A model generated the notes under the pieces. That model did no database searches. It was not told where the DNA came from and saw only the letters and a program-made list of their open reading frames with translations. Below are positions 23,517 through 36,108 of a DNA stretch of 64,000 bases, piece after piece. The position numbers were made by a program, and so were the translations under genes. Position 1 is the stretch's first letter. Each line of letters opens with the position of its first letter. Source of the DNA: Trema orientale (taxonomy: Eukaryota; Streptophyta; Magnoliopsida; Rosales; Cannabaceae); assembly GCA_002914845.1 (NCBI GenBank), contig JXTC01000214.1:444378-508377 (forward strand), given 5' to 3'.

Positions 23517-26500
23517 ATGGCTCTTTGGACCAGAAAATCAGTGAATGTTGTAAACCATGTCGTTTCCAAGGTGGGTTTTCTGGGTACGATCAACCAGAGC
23601 TCTTGGCCTCACTCTTTCTATCGAAAACATCCGATTTCAGATGCATGTGCTCGGAATCTCAAAAACCCAGTTACGGAATTCGTTAATACGCCGGCCCATT
23701 TCTCCTTTCGTCGTTTTGAGTCCACCAAAGCTGAGACACAGTCGGATACGCTTCATGATTTTGATGCCAATCAGCAGGTATACCTCTAAAGCAGAATTCC
23801 CCCTTTTTTTTTTCTTCTTCTCTTTTCGGGGCATATAGTTTTGGTTTTTTGAATCTTTGATTAGAAAGCTGCTTTATGTTTTTTTAGATATGCAGCTTTC
23901 TCTTTCTGGGAATCTAGTAGTGTTTTTCAAGTAACGTTTTCTTTTTTTTCTTTTAGCTTGGTATTATCTGATGTAATATAATACGTTTGATGATAGATTT
24001 AGATTTAACAGATAACGATTCTAATTTCTAAGTTAGGTAAAACCTTTTGTGGGACGAAAAGGGAATAACTTGTTGGTTTGACCAAATGAGGTGTTTGCAT
24101 ATTTCCATATACTTGTTGCGATTGACTTTGTTACCGGAGAAAAATAAGAAAAATGGTTTTCAATATATTTTTTCGGTCAAAATTGAATTTCACCATTTCA
24201 TTAAACTATTCATTTTGATTCATGTTACGCATGTGATATGTTTGTTATTAGCTAATTATAGTTATAATTAAAATTTATTGAGACTCATATAAGACCTAAT
24301 TTATCAGTTTATTAGTTAGGATCATCTAATATAGACAGACACGTTGAACATATCATTGTCTAGGTACCACGGTGCCCAAATACTCACTCATGTTTTGTGT
24401 CCTCTTTATCGTCTTTAAGAGTGGGCCACTTGGTGTTTGAAATTCTAAGCTCTTTACTACTACAGAGTATTGTTTCCTTTTATCTTCTTACTGAAGCAGA
24501 GTTATATAGGAAGGATGATAGTAGGGTATACGTACTATACGTACACACGCCCATTTAAAGTCAAGTCATTTGGAGGTGAATATGAATGTTCACCAAAGGG
24601 TTCTTTAGACACCCAATTTTTTACCTCTAAATAAATTCTGGAATGATATCTTCTAATTTATTTGACAAATCTGTGTCAGAGCATACATGCACTGCCACAT
24701 ATTTTCATAAAAGAACAACTTTGTTTATGATGAACTGAAAAGGATGACTTTCGATGGCTACTTAATCTGTTATATTAAAAAATTGCTATGAAATTTTTTT
24801 GAAGATTACTGATGAAGTCATTAGTTCTGAAAGATGTAATGCTTCCTCTGTTTTGGGAGCCTACAAGGGCCATGAAGGTGCTGAATATGGGCATAGTAAA
24901 CAAACTAGAGGCAAACGCCGCCATATTTATCTTTTCAAATCAGTGAAAATTTGGGATTTAAAGAAAAAATTCGGTTAAAATTTAGGCGGCTCAGTTTAAA
25001 TTTTTTTCTGCTTTTCTCCTTCCTTGTCTGTGTTGTCTAGCTGCTATAGCGGCTTTTCCAGCTTTGTTTTCTTGCAGTGAATGCATTTTACTCTGAGAAT
25101 TAAAAAAAAACATAAGATGGATTAGTTTTCTTCTGGCATAGAAGACAGGGTGAAGTCACTCTTGCTGCGGATTGATTTTTTAAAATTAATAACAGATGAT
25201 GAGAACATAATACAACTTCAAACCCACGCATAATGATGATAGCTACATGGTGAGTTATGTCCATATTTTCTTTGCTTTCTAAGGTTTTCATGGTGTGACA
25301 GGTCTTGGATTTCCCAGGAGGAAAAGTCACATTCTCTCCTGAATTAAGGTTCATATCTGAATCCCCTGAGGAGAGGGTACACTGTTATAGGGTCCTCGAT
25401 GACAATGGACAGATAATTACAGGCAGCACCTATGTACAGGTATCTCCACCTGATCAAACTCCATTACCTATCATCGTTGGAATGGATTTTTTCCCCCCCA
25501 GTATATATGAGTATAATGCAGAAGACTTTCAGAGCTGTGACCAATTGACTATTTATCCAAATAGGTCAACAAAGAAGTCGCTCTAAAAATGTACAGTGAC
25601 ATGGTTACACTTCAAATGATGGATACTATCTTCTATGAAGCACAAAGACAGGGAAGAATTTCTTTTTATGTGACCACAGTTGGAGAAGAGGCCATCAACA
25701 TTGCATCTGCAGCGGCACTAACTATTGACGACCTTATCTTTCCTCAGGTTACTACAAACATGTAAATGTTCATTTGTACTTAAACCATCTTACTGAGATG
25801 TCCAGCCTTTTGCTTTACTCTTTTATTCAGTATTTGAGGATGTGAGAGCATCAAGAATAATTGGAGGAAAAACTCTTTTATACGGATGCAGTACAGGGAG
25901 CCAGGAGTACTATTATGGCGTGGTTTTACCCTGCAAGAATTTGCAAACCAGTGTTTTGGTAACAAAGCTGATTACGGGAAAGGCAGGCAGATGCCTATAC
26001 ATTATGGATCTAACAAGCACAACTACTTCACTGTATCATCAACGATAGCGTAAGATTTGACTCTGTAAAATTTGTTGTGTAGAACTTTTGTGGTACATAT
26101 CATAAACTTCCAACTGTTTTCCAGTACACAAATTCCTCATGCTGTTGGTGCTGCATATTCGTTAAAGATGGACAAAAAAGATGCATGCGTGGTCACTTAT
26201 TTTGGTGATGGCGGAACGAGTGAGGTAACATACTCTTTCTATCAACATAAGAAACCACCATTTTTCTGATTCCAGTGAAAGATTAAAGGAAGTTGGAAAT
26301 TTGTGGTCAATTAGCTATTCTTGTTGTTTCAGAAAATAAAATTTTGTATTTATTATTTGGTAATTTTAGTTCTTGCATTATCACTCTATGCATATTGCAC
26401 TGAGTGCATTCTAGAGATTGCAAATAGATAAAATCAAAAGTTGCCACAGAACTTGGTTTTCATCAATTCTCTAAGGACCCCTTTTTTTAAGGGATCATTG

Positions 26501-27752
26501 GTTTTCCTTACTCATTTTTCTAACGGGTAATTACTGTAGGGTGACTTTCATGCTGCTTTAAACTTTGCGGCAGTTAGGGAGGCACCAGTTATATTCATCT
26601 GCCGGAACAATGGATGGGCCATCAGTACACCTACTTCAGATCAGTTTCGAAGTATTTTTGTTTTCATTTTTGTTTTTTCTACTAATTTGACAACTTCTGT
26701 TACAGAAAGTTTGTTAATATCAAGACCAATTGATTTTTCTCTGTTGGTGGTATGTGTTCCATTGATTGACAGGTGATGGTGTTGTTGTTAGAGGTCAGGC
26801 ATACGGGATCCGAAGTATTCGAGTAGATGGTAATGATGCGCTTGCACTGTACGGTGCAGTTCATACTGCACGTAACATGGCAATTCGTGAACACAGACCA
26901 ATCTTGATTGAGGTGAGATAAACACAAGCATCTGTGCTTTGTTGAACTTTCCGGCCTTTTTAAGGCAAGACTTTGAAACTTGGTTTCTCATTCCCTTGAT
27001 CATTTCTGTTTACAGGCACTAACCTATCGAGTGGGACACCACTCCACATCTGATGATTCAACCAAGTATCGACCTGCTGAAGAAATTGAATGGTGGAGAT
27101 CGGCACGAGACCCTGTAACTCGATTTAGAAAATGGATTGAAAGCAATGGTTGGTGGAATACTGACGTTGAATCAGAGCTTAGAAACAGTGTGAGAAAACA
27201 GGTAAAAACTTGCTGCCTGTTTGGAAGTAACTTCTGGGACAAAAAAATCTTATACAAGCTCTAGTCCCTTTCTTGTTTTCCATGTTTTTCAGAATCAATG
27301 TTGTTGCCATCTAAGTATTTCCAAAATCAGAAACAGAAATGTTCTTCCGTTTTCAGTTATTAATCAAATAAAGAAGCACCCTACTCACTTTAATATTAAA
27401 AGAACAACATTTTGGGGGTCCCTTTTGAGCAATTGATATTTTGAGAATACCGAAAGGGTGAGTGCTGTAACTAAAACTTTGGACCAAAACATCATTAGTA
27501 GTACTAGTTGTGTAGCAGATAAGACAAATGATTAAAAGATTTATGGTAGGAAATTTTCTGACACCTTATGGTTTTTGGTTGTAGATGTTACAAGCAATTC
27601 AAGTGGCTGAGAAAGTTGAGAAACCACCAATTGCAGATGTTTTTACAGATGTATATGATGTTCCACCGTCCAACCTTGTTGAGCAGGAGAAGTTGCTCAG
27701 GGAAACAATCAAAAGATATCCAAAGGATTACCCATCAGATGTTCCTGTCTAG
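23517..27752 (+). CDS. BCKDHA: Branched-chain 2-oxoacid dehydrogenase E1 subunit alpha, mitochondrial
   Basis: Nine exons: 23517-23777, 25302-25439, 25565-25747, 25892-26049, 26125-26224, 26540-26651, 26773-26912, 27016-27201 and 27585-27752. All introns are GT-AG, phases agree, and the total of 1446 nt gives 481 residues, close to other plant copies. E1-alpha/beta decarboxylates the 2-oxo acids of Leu, Ile and Val with thiamine diphosphate and hands the acyl group to E2 in the mitochondrial matrix. The first exon encodes a basic, acid-poor N-terminus typical of a mitochondrial presequence ([10 protein letters not shown]). Exons 5-6 give the thiamine-diphosphate motif [16 protein letters not shown] followed by ICRNNGWA. 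Exon 8 gives the phosphorylation-loop sequence [15 protein letters not shown], where the first conserved Ser is the BCKD-kinase target in animals. Exon 4 carries [13 protein letters not shown]. No damage seen. Convergent with the SAL1-like gene 860 bp downstream. Confidence 0.96.
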
Positions 27753-28611
27753 ATATTCTCATATGATATCATGTCATTGCAAGAAAAATGTACGTAGGTT
27801 CCTTTTGGTTTTGGGTTTGAACCAAAGATAAGGGCGTATGGAGAGGTTCAAGGGAAAGGATAGGGATTAACTCTTGTTGTATAGTCGCCTATCTGATTAT
27901 AAAAATAAAAATTAGAAGGTAACAATCAAGATATTATTGATTGTCTTGTCTACTCTTAAAACTTATTATATGTGTATACTGTATGGACGTGAAACAAAAA
28001 GGACAAACACGGACTCCTCCAGGGCAAGATACCCACCTAGCGTTAGCAAGGAAATCCAAGTTAAAAGTAACATAAATATCTAAATGATATGTACCTCTTG
28101 GAATGAAAGAAATTTCAAGTCTCACATGTGAAGTTGTTCTTCATAATCACCTCATTCAAATTATAGATTTCGTTTTAAGTTTGTTTAGAGTTTACTTTAT
28201 TGTTAGGTACTCCAATCTCCACGCAATATAATCTCTTTTAAAAAGATGTCAATACTCTATTCGTCTCTCGTTTAATAATTACTTAAACTTGCCAAGCAAT
28301 TTGCCTTAGAAATGGTAAAATTAATTTAACATTCAAGAAAGCATTTACCTAAAAAAATAAAAAATCAAGGAAGCACTTGTAATTTTTACAAGGTTAATAA
28401 GATCTGAGTCTCACTGTTATTCAAGCTTCAAACGCAGTTCAGACATCACGAGGAGGCTTACATTGAAACAAGCCCACCAGTCTCATGACTTGTATCATGG
28501 CACCAAAGAGCACAAAATTCACATTTTATTCCCATCTGGTAACATGAGACTGGAAACTCCAAAAGAAAGGACAGCATTATTTGACTTTATCAGTCAGTGG
28601 TCTGAAAAGAA
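27753..28611. other. Convergent intergenic region (two 3' UTRs)
   Basis: Lies between the stop codons of the BCKDH E1-alpha (+) and SAL1-like (-) genes and should contain both 3' untranslated regions. No other coding stretch or repeat recognised. Confidence 0.7.
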
Positions 28612-31600
28612 TCACAGGGATGAAACTTTCTCTTCAATTGATGCTCTAACTGCCTTCAAAAGTGATGGCATCAATTTCTGATTGGTAACAATTATCCCTG
28701 TGTCAAGATCAAGATATTTTCCTTTCGAAAAATCCAATGGTTTCCCTGCAGCATCTGTAACCACACCACCAGCCTCTGTAAATTTCACCAACAAGATATG
28801 TCAGCTTAGCAGAAAAGGACGTGAGTTATTTGTTTCACTACACTTCAGAAACACAACAGGATACAACCCTGCACCAGCTACTGTCATGGAGATCCTAAGG
28901 GGGATCTGAGTATTTCTGCTAGCAGGCTAGTCTTAAGTAGACAACTTCACCCCAAGTTAAGGTAAGAGAATAATTCTTGGAAAGTAGAGTATGTTTACCA
29001 GTCACAACAATAGATCCTGCAGCATGATCCCAAATTTTCTCACGGTAGCCTTTATGAGGGAAACGAAGGTATATGTCTCCATCTCCTCTTGAAAGTGCCC
29101 CATACTTTGCCTGACTATCAATTCTGACCGGTGGAGCTTTGACACCGAGTTTCTGTTCATTCACAAATAGTTCTAATAAGAAAGTTCAAAAATAACAGCA
29201 AGCATAAAAGTTTATAGCAGAATATGCTCTACCTTAGCTATGGAGCTAGATAAGTCATGCAACGAATGTGCTGCTTCAAAAGATTCAAAGAACGATGCTT
29301 CTTCTGGATTTTCAATAGCACTAACGTGCACCTGGAGGCACCAGAAATGTAAGAAGTGTCAAATGCCTACTCAAATGAAGTATTTGATGAGAAATGTAAT
29401 GAAATAATGATCGGTGAAAAAAAGTTTATGTAAGCAGGCATTGACCTTTACTGGTGAAGAACCATCAAGTGACTGCATATATGTTCCTTCATCAACTTTG
29501 GCAAAGAAAAGACAACCAACTTTATCATGTGATGATTCAAAAGAATGCTGATTATTACTACCGATGGATGCCAAAGGAAGATTTGGACAGGCAAGGACTC
29601 CCAAGACTACTTTCCCTTCATTTAGCAAGGCTAATGCTATTGCATATTGGTCTCCTCTAAGAAACCTATGGCACAATCTAACTAGTATAAGACTTATCGT
29701 GGTAGCTTACAATAACACACTAAAAATGAGCAAGTGGTTAGAAAGATAGCAAATGAAATTCATAAATACTAGTTAGGAAAGATAAACAAACTGAAGCAGC
29801 TAAAAACTATCCGAATATTAAAAAATTATAACCTAAATGATGATAGTAATAGGTCTCAATTCATGATTAATAATATCTATATTCCAAAATTTTGCAAAAT
29901 AAAAGTTGTACATCTAAGTTTGTCTTACATTACTAACTCACTAACCGCACTGGCACAATAAAAAATTAACCCCCCAAAAAAAAAGTGACGTCTGTTGGAT
30001 TACGTAGTGCAAAAGGATTAAGGCATAAACGTGTAGGGCCACATGCAGTTAACCAGGGGATCAATAGTTTTAGAAATGGCCACAAGTGACAAATCATTTG
30101 CTCAAAAAAAATAGATATATATATATATATATTTATATGATATAATAGGTTTCTAATTTAATTCTAATTACATGTCCAGGCCCGACTCCGTGTCTAGATG
30201 GATGCACATTAGAAATTATAGAATGAGCTATCCAAAAAGGGATATCATGGAGATTCTATTTCACGGGGACAACCATAATGATAAGTCGAGAGAAAACCAT
30301 CGATCGGTTGAATTTTTCTACCAAGAAGCAATTTAAATTGCATAGTCAAAATAAAATGGTAAAAGAATTCCAATTTTGAAACTTACCCTTTGGTACCATC
30401 TATGGGATCTAAAACCCAGTGTCTGCCAGAAGAACCACCTTCAGATTTGCCATTGTCAATGGCCCTAAGCACATCTTCCGTGCTCAATGTCGCAATAGCG
30501 TATGCTTCCTCATTTACGAGAGTATCATTTACAAGTTTTGTAATGCGCTGTAGTGTTTCCTGGCCACTTTCCTTGCGAAGATCTCCTGAATCCTGGAGAA
30601 GTTCAATAAATTAAAGTATGATTTACAATTTAAGCGAGGAAGAAAACTACTTCCACATATCACTGAAATTCTTGAGAAGTCTAAAGATTCACCTCCTCGG
30701 CTACTAGTGAGAATGATTCTGTAGGAAGTTCCTTCTCCAATATAAAACTAACAACAGCCTGTGAACCTGCACTCAAGGGAAAATAATAAAGCAAAAATGA
30801 CAGTCATAACTAAAGTGCCCTTCTGGCAATCAATTGCACATATTGAATCATCAAAGTCACAAAACAAATCAGTACATTGCATATATCTGCAGGAAACTAT
30901 GAAAACAAACCATAATCGGCCACAGTGACAGGACTTTTATCTGATTTTGAATGAACATCTGATTGCAACAGCGCCTTTTGCACTTTCTGGAAGAAATAAA
31001 AAAAGAAACAATACTTGAAATCACCTTAGTATATGCATTTCGATATATATATATATATATATTGTTAATATGATCTTAGTAAAGGTCAAAAAATCACTTA
31101 TACTCAAAAGCAAATAACTGTCAAGTGAAATACTAGGAAAGGGAAAAATGACCTCACACAATTGGGCAAGATGTTTCCAACATCACTCTACTTTTCGAAT
31201 ATGGTTTCTAAAATTGGAAAGTTTGAGCTCTGGAGTTTGCTTAGTAATAATTTTCAACCCCTGTTACTCGGGTGTAGAATGCTCTGTCGCGGCAAGTGTA
31301 AGTCTTCCAGGAAATTGAATTTAACAAAACTTTTGTGTTTCTTAGGCCTTGTTGACTACTCGGTAATGGACCGTAATGAGAATGGAAATCAGAGAATTGT
31401 TTTTCTTCCCATCTATTCAGTGTTTACGTACTCCATTTGGACTCAAGTCTTTGGAATGCTTCACATAATTAGTGAAATTGGAAAGGGACGCCTCAATTTT
31501 GATTCCTTCTCATTCAAATTTTCCTTTGCGATTCTTTTCATTATGGATTAGTAAATATACACTGAAAATGATAACAAAAATGCAAATGGTACACAGAAGA

Positions 31601-32174
31601 AACAATTATGGTGGCATTGACAAAATGAAAATGGTAGAGCCAGTATTTAAGAGAGAAATGTCGCGACTTTATAACTTTCCCCGTTGGCCATAAAGTCTTT
31701 CTTTAATAATGAACAAAACTATGGGAAGTATTATCAAAGAAATCATGCCTATTAATTCTAGACTTCAAATTCACACACCTGTCAAAGAAAAGAATCCGAG
31801 AACAGAAAGACCACCAAAATCAGCATACAAGAGGAACATTAGCTTAAACCTAAAACAGCAAATATCCAAATAACAATTTTCAGATTCACAACTAAGTTAT
31901 GTTGCACAGAAATTCTGTGTCCGTACTCGAAAATATGTACCTTTTGACGAACCGACTGTTACGGGTCCATACACACAATAACATGTTTTATTTCATACTA
32001 ATAAGAAATGGAATTGAGAATCCACGACATGGGTTTTGCTCAGAAACTTCCAATGTTCTCTCAAATTATGCGATCACGCCATACAAACATCCGCAAATCT
32101 ACAATCTGGGTTCTATTTTTTCGTTTGCCACAAGCTCGCATACTAGAGAAACATAACAGCTCATATATATATAC

Positions 32175-32215
<41 letters not shown>

Positions 32216-32396
32216 CCTGACAGAGAGTAGCAGCGAGAGACGCAGCCTTCTTGGCCGCAGCGAGCTCCTTATCGTATGACATTGCAGCTGCTGTTACTAC
32301 TAGAGAGGCCCGTCTCGAGAAGAGGAGAGAAGGTGGAATAAGAGGTTTTGAAAGAAATGGGGTTTTGGGCACTCCTCTCAAGCAATTTATAGCCAT
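28612..32396 (-). CDS. SAL1: 3'(2'),5'-bisphosphate nucleotidase / inositol polyphosphate 1-phosphatase (SAL1/FRY1/HAL2 family)
   Basis: Eight exons on the minus strand: 32396-32217, 30986-30911, 30766-30693, 30592-30387, 29665-29446, 29331-29233, 29152-28999 and 28775-28612. Together 1173 nt, 390 residues. The family hydrolyses 3'-phosphoadenosine 5'-phosphate (PAP) to AMP, with Mg2+, in chloroplasts and mitochondria, and so controls a PAP retrograde stress signal. Metal- and substrate-site motifs are all present: LVAEEDSGDL (exons 3-4), WVLDPIDGTKGFLRGDQYA (exons 4-5) and WDHAAGSIVVTEAGG (exons 7-8). I chose the ATG at 32396 because it opens a Ser/Arg-rich, acid-poor leader (MAINCLRGVPK to RRASLVV) like the organelle presequence of Arabidopsis SAL1. 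A second ATG (MSYDKELAAAKKAAS, residue 39) corresponds to the cytosolic-length form. Intron 1 appears to use a GC donor, directly beside a CT/AT microsatellite; the other introns are GT-AG. Confidence 0.95.
32164..32212. repeat. (AT)n-(AG)n compound microsatellite at the SAL1 intron 1 donor
   Basis: AT units (32164-32191) followed by about eleven AG units (to 32212). On the coding strand this puts a CT tract four bases after the first exon-intron junction (CAG, then GCATCTCTCT). Confidence 0.85.
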
Positions 32397-33177
32397 CGCT
32401 GTGGAATGGTCTAAAAGTTTCGTACCCAAATATCGAAAATATTTAGGTTTGTTTGGGTGATATGATATGATACGGTATGGTCATGGATTACAAATTTACA
32501 ATTAGTCATTACTTTATGAGACGGTGTGACGCCAAGCATTAATTAGTTTGGACTATTCTGCACTAGTACAAGGATTTTAGATTTAGTACATGTTTTTGCC
32601 TAGTCTTAGCAAATGATTTTATGGCCTCAATGGGGATGGCTCCTGGGGGTAAAACTATACTATGGTCTGTGGAACGCTGTTACGGGTAATCACAATGGTA
32701 GGTCTCATCGGTCACAAAGGCTTAAAAAAAAAAAAAAAAAAAAAAAGGGAAACGGGTAAGAAAGAAACAATGTAAGTTTTAACAAATAAATAATGATTCC
32801 CTTTCTCATTTTTTTTTTTCGTTCATCTATTTCTTCTTCAATTTGTTCTTGTTATACTTATGATTTCCACCTTGATTTTGAAGACATTTCAAACGGAAAA
32901 CAAAACGAAACAGAAAGTGTGCTCAAACTTTTGGTCTTGAATCCTATTCAATTCGTAAACTGTGCAATACTAATATAATGAATAAATTATGTTGCAATTT
33001 AAAGGCAGGAGGATTGGTAAAGAATCGAACGAAAAAAATAAGTTAAAAACCAATTCGACAACTTCCTATATAGACATGTACGTCCTGGACTCCTGATATG
33101 ATTGCGTGCATTGCTCAGTTATACATAATATGACATTCTATACTTCCTAATTCACGTCTTTCTTGTGTTTGGTTTGT
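32397..33177. other. SAL1 upstream region and intergenic sequence
   Basis: Holds the presumed SAL1 promoter (minus strand, rightward of 32396) and an A22 tract near 32727. No coding sequence recognised. Confidence 0.6.
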
Positions 33178-33440
33178 AATAATATCTGATATAAGCCAAT
33201 ACAACACAATACAGAGCAGCACCCAGCATATACATAAGCTTCAGCCTATCATGCGTTCCAAAAAACCTCTACAGAAGCACCCATAGTCAACCCGATGAGA
33301 ACGACAAAAGAAACCAAGCTCCACAATTTGTCTTTCTGATGATATGACCAAGGCCAGAGCAGCAAAAGCTCCAACAACAACACACACGCACAGACATATA
33401 TATGTATGTTATATTGACCTCCAGCTGAAGACACATTCCC
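33178..33440 (-). pseudogene. Decayed fragment of the two-repeat membrane protein family
   Basis: Minus-strand translation gives GAFAALALVISSERQIVELG, then in another frame SFVVLIGLTMGASVEV, then YMLGAALYCVVLAYIRY. These match, in order, YSIGAFALLALLLSSD, LFSVLIGLIMDTSMEI and YMLGAVLYCVGLIFLRRY of the intact gene at 34447-36108. The reading frame shifts between the blocks, an AT-rich tract with TATATATG repeats (33393-33410) interrupts the start, and a stop follows the second block. It is therefore a relic covering only helices 4-6 of one repeat. Confidence 0.7.
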
Positions 33441-34446
33441 AGAGCTAATACAATTATGATATCATGCTTTGGTCATATACACTATGAAGCTTCTGTGGTC
33501 TCTCCTTTGTCAAACGGTTCCCACTGGAGATACAAAGATACATATTTATATATGTGTGTATATATATATATATGCACATACTTTTCACATAGCAGAACGC
33601 AGAGATACAACAGAACTCTTACTTAAGAGCCAAAAAATGGAGGATGGGGATTAACAATGGAAACATTTACACCAGCTAAAGCAAAGCAGGAAAAAAGTTG
33701 ATGGCACTTGGAATCAATTATTGGCTTTTTTCTCACAATGTAATAATTTCTATAGCAGCATCTCCTTCTAATGCGATATAAGATACTTTGTTATGCATCA
33801 GCCTCATCTTTTCCATCGATTCCTCTTCTTTACCATGCTCTTTCCCTATCTTGTTCTCTTGCTTTTGAATATCTCCTCTTTCCTTCCTAAGTAATGGGAG
33901 CCCTCTTGATCAGGAAAAGGCTCCTCTCTCATCCAAACTTGGGTTCAAACCAGTGAAACATGCCCTCGAGTTCAAAGACCAGCAAAGAGCGCATTGTCTC
34001 ACCCTTTATCTTTCCACCAGTTCTCCAATGAAAGTTGGTCATTGTTTCTGTATTCAGAACCTTGCTCTCTACACCAAGTTTACCTTGAACTGCCTTCTCA
34101 TTGCTGGTAATGTAACTGTTACTGTCTTCTCCAGGAACTCCATCACCGTCTTCGATGATTCCACTTGAGCTACTTCTAGTTTGTGTAGAATTCTTGCTAT
34201 ATTCTGGCCTGTATTAATATCATTATCATAGTCAGTACATCCAGCATTAATTTTCGTTTTTCTAGAATCCCCACTCATACTATCTTGTCCTGCTTCTAGT
34301 TCATATGAAGAATGGGTCTCTAGACACAAATATAATGAAGGCAAGAGAGGAATCAGAAATCTACTAGTAGAAACATAATCTAGACCGCTGCCAATACCAT
34401 ACTGCTAATGCCATGAGTATTGGAGGAAGAAACAAACGTTTCTTCA
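33441..34446. other. Region 3' of the membrane protein gene
   Basis: Contains a TA-rich tract (33548-33574) and minus-strand open stretches (34344-34069, and one near 33840-33733 ending IALEGDAAIEIITL) that are acidic and could be decayed tail sequence of the neighbouring membrane-protein family. No splice sites convincingly join them to the gene at 34447. Confidence 0.3.
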
Positions 34447-36108
34447 TTAGGAAATCCATAAATCCTCTGTCTGAATTCTATTCTCTCTTTTCCTTGCTCT
34501 CTCTCGTTTTGCTTTCTCTCTCCTAATCGCCCTCCGTCTTTCTCTATGGTTAAGTGATCCACTTCCATCATCCATGTGGGATGACACACCATACGTAAAT
34601 GATGCTTCTTCACCAGTATCTGTGTATTCTTTAGTCATATGGTGTCGGTCTTCTACCGCAACAGAAATGTCGATTTCCCCTTGGCCCAACTCATGGTCCT
34701 CATCCTCACGCCCCATCTCTTCTCCAGTTTTGCTTTCAATTAATGGAAGCTCATCTCCAGAGGCTATGTCTCGAGCAGTTGAATCCACGGATATCTCCAC
34801 GCGATCATGGTAGCTCTCTTGTTGTCCAAAAGTACTCTCCCCCTTCTCCATCAAGGTGTCCAAATAACTCTTCACCAGAATTAACAAGAAACAATACACC
34901 CCAGCACCAAGCATATACAAAAAGCTGAGTCCATCGTTTCCCAAGATTTCGATAGAAGTGTCCATGGTCAACTCAAGAAGAAAGCTGAAAATACCAAGCT
35001 TCACAGGTTGCTCTCTTTCAGATGATATGGTCAAAGCAAAAAGAGAAAATGATCCAGTAGAGTATACATCAAATTGATTTCCTTGAGAAACTCTCTCTCC
35101 TTTTCCAACTTTACAAGACACCATGTACTTTGAATGTATTTTAAACCTGGGATACTTAGACATGAATATCACCACTGAAACAATCATGAAGAAGAAAGAT
35201 TTCACCATGGTTTTAACCAAATACTGCCCATGGCATCTCATTACCAGTACATTAATGAATTGTGGTGCCTTCAGTAAAGAAGAACCGAGCAAAAGAGCAA
35301 AGGTAATAAAACAAACACCTTTCAAGTTTTCGGCATCTTCGAATTGCTGCTCGAAAAAGGGGGATAGAAATAGACATATAAGGCCAACAATTGCTGAAAT
35401 CAGTTCCAAAGTGTTCCGAAATATGTTTCTCAATCTCCCCCTTTTATGGCCTTTAAAAGTAACAGTTAAAACTGTATAATCATCATTATCTCCATATCCC
35501 ATTAAGGATTCCAGATAACGCCGCAAGAAAATTAACCCAACACAATAGAGAACTGCCCCAAGCATGTACCAGAGATTCGGGCCATCATCATAGGCCGGAA
35601 TTTCCATAGATGTGTCCATAATCAAGCCTATGAGCACACTAAACAAGCCAAGCTCTATAGTTTTATGACTATCTGATGATAAAAGCAAGGCCAACAGAGC
35701 AAATGCTCCAATTGAATACAAACAATACTGACTTCCATGTGATATTTCCTTTCCTTGGTCCCCAACACAAGATTTTCTATACTTGGAATGAACATCGAAA
35801 CGAGGGTACTTGATCAAGAATGCCAGCAACCAAACAATCCCGAGAAAAAGAGTGTCAATCATGGATTTTACAGAGAAGTTTAGATTCCATACCTTTTGCA
35901 GGAGATTACTCCAGCTTGGAGCCACAAACACAAGAAAAACGAGCAGAGCAGATAGAACGGCAAACACCAAGATCTTGGAGCTCTTTTTATTGTCAAACTC
36001 CATCTTGAAGAAGGAGCTTTGAGACAGAAAGATCAAGCCAAGAATGGCTGAAACAACACCCAAAGTAATTCGAAGATAGTATCGAACACTGGAGTTTGTT
36101 AGAGCCAT
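34447..36108 (-). CDS. Unrecognised multi-pass membrane protein made of two tandem six-helix repeats
   Basis: Intronless frame of 553 residues; I start at the ATG at 36108 (MALTNSSVRYYL) rather than 75 bp upstream, because the upstream extension lacks similarity to the second repeat. Residues about 10-203 and 232-420 are copies of one another, offset by about 218. Each has six hydrophobic segments and the same landmarks: KYPRFDVHSKY (100-110) and KYPRFKIHSKY (318-328); YSIGAFALLAL and YSTGSFSLFAL; MDTSMEI and MDTSIEI; YMLGAVLYC and YMLGAGVYC. That predicts 12 helices. Residues 430-553 form a charged tail: acidic first, then strongly basic (RRRAIRREKAKRERARKREN). I do not recognise a named family, transporter signature or enzyme motif. 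Neighbouring relics at 33178-33440 and 41054-41690 show that the family expanded locally. Function unknown. Confidence 0.8.
   Translation of the reverse strand: MALTNSSVRYYLRITLGVVSAILGLIFLSQSSFFKMEFDNKKSSKILVFAVLSALLVFLVFVAPSWSNLLQKVWNLNFSVKSMIDTLFLGIVWLLAFLIKYPRFDVHSKYRKSCVGDQGKEISHGSQYCLYSIGAFALLALLLSSDSHKTIELGLFSVLIGLIMDTSMEIPAYDDGPNLWYMLGAVLYCVGLIFLRRYLESLMGYGDNDDYTVLTVTFKGHKRGRLRNIFRNTLELISAIVGLICLFLSPFFEQQFEDAENLKGVCFITFALLLGSSLLKAPQFINVLVMRCHGQYLVKTMVKSFFFMIVSVVIFMSKYPRFKIHSKYMVSCKVGKGERVSQGNQFDVYSTGSFSLFALTISSEREQPVKLGIFSFLLELTMDTSIEILGNDGLSFLYMLGAGVYCFLLILVKSYLDTLMEKGESTFGQQESYHDRVEISVDSTARDIASGDELPLIESKTGEEMGREDEDHELGQGEIDISVAVEDRHHMTKEYTDTGEEASFTYGVSSHMDDGSGSLNHRERRRAIRREKAKRERARKRENRIQTEDLWIS

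Noticed and set aside
31162-31551. 129-codon gene inside SAL1 intron 1
   Set aside because: No recognisable domain, and it lies in an intron with repeat-like AT-rich sequence; nothing supports a nested gene.
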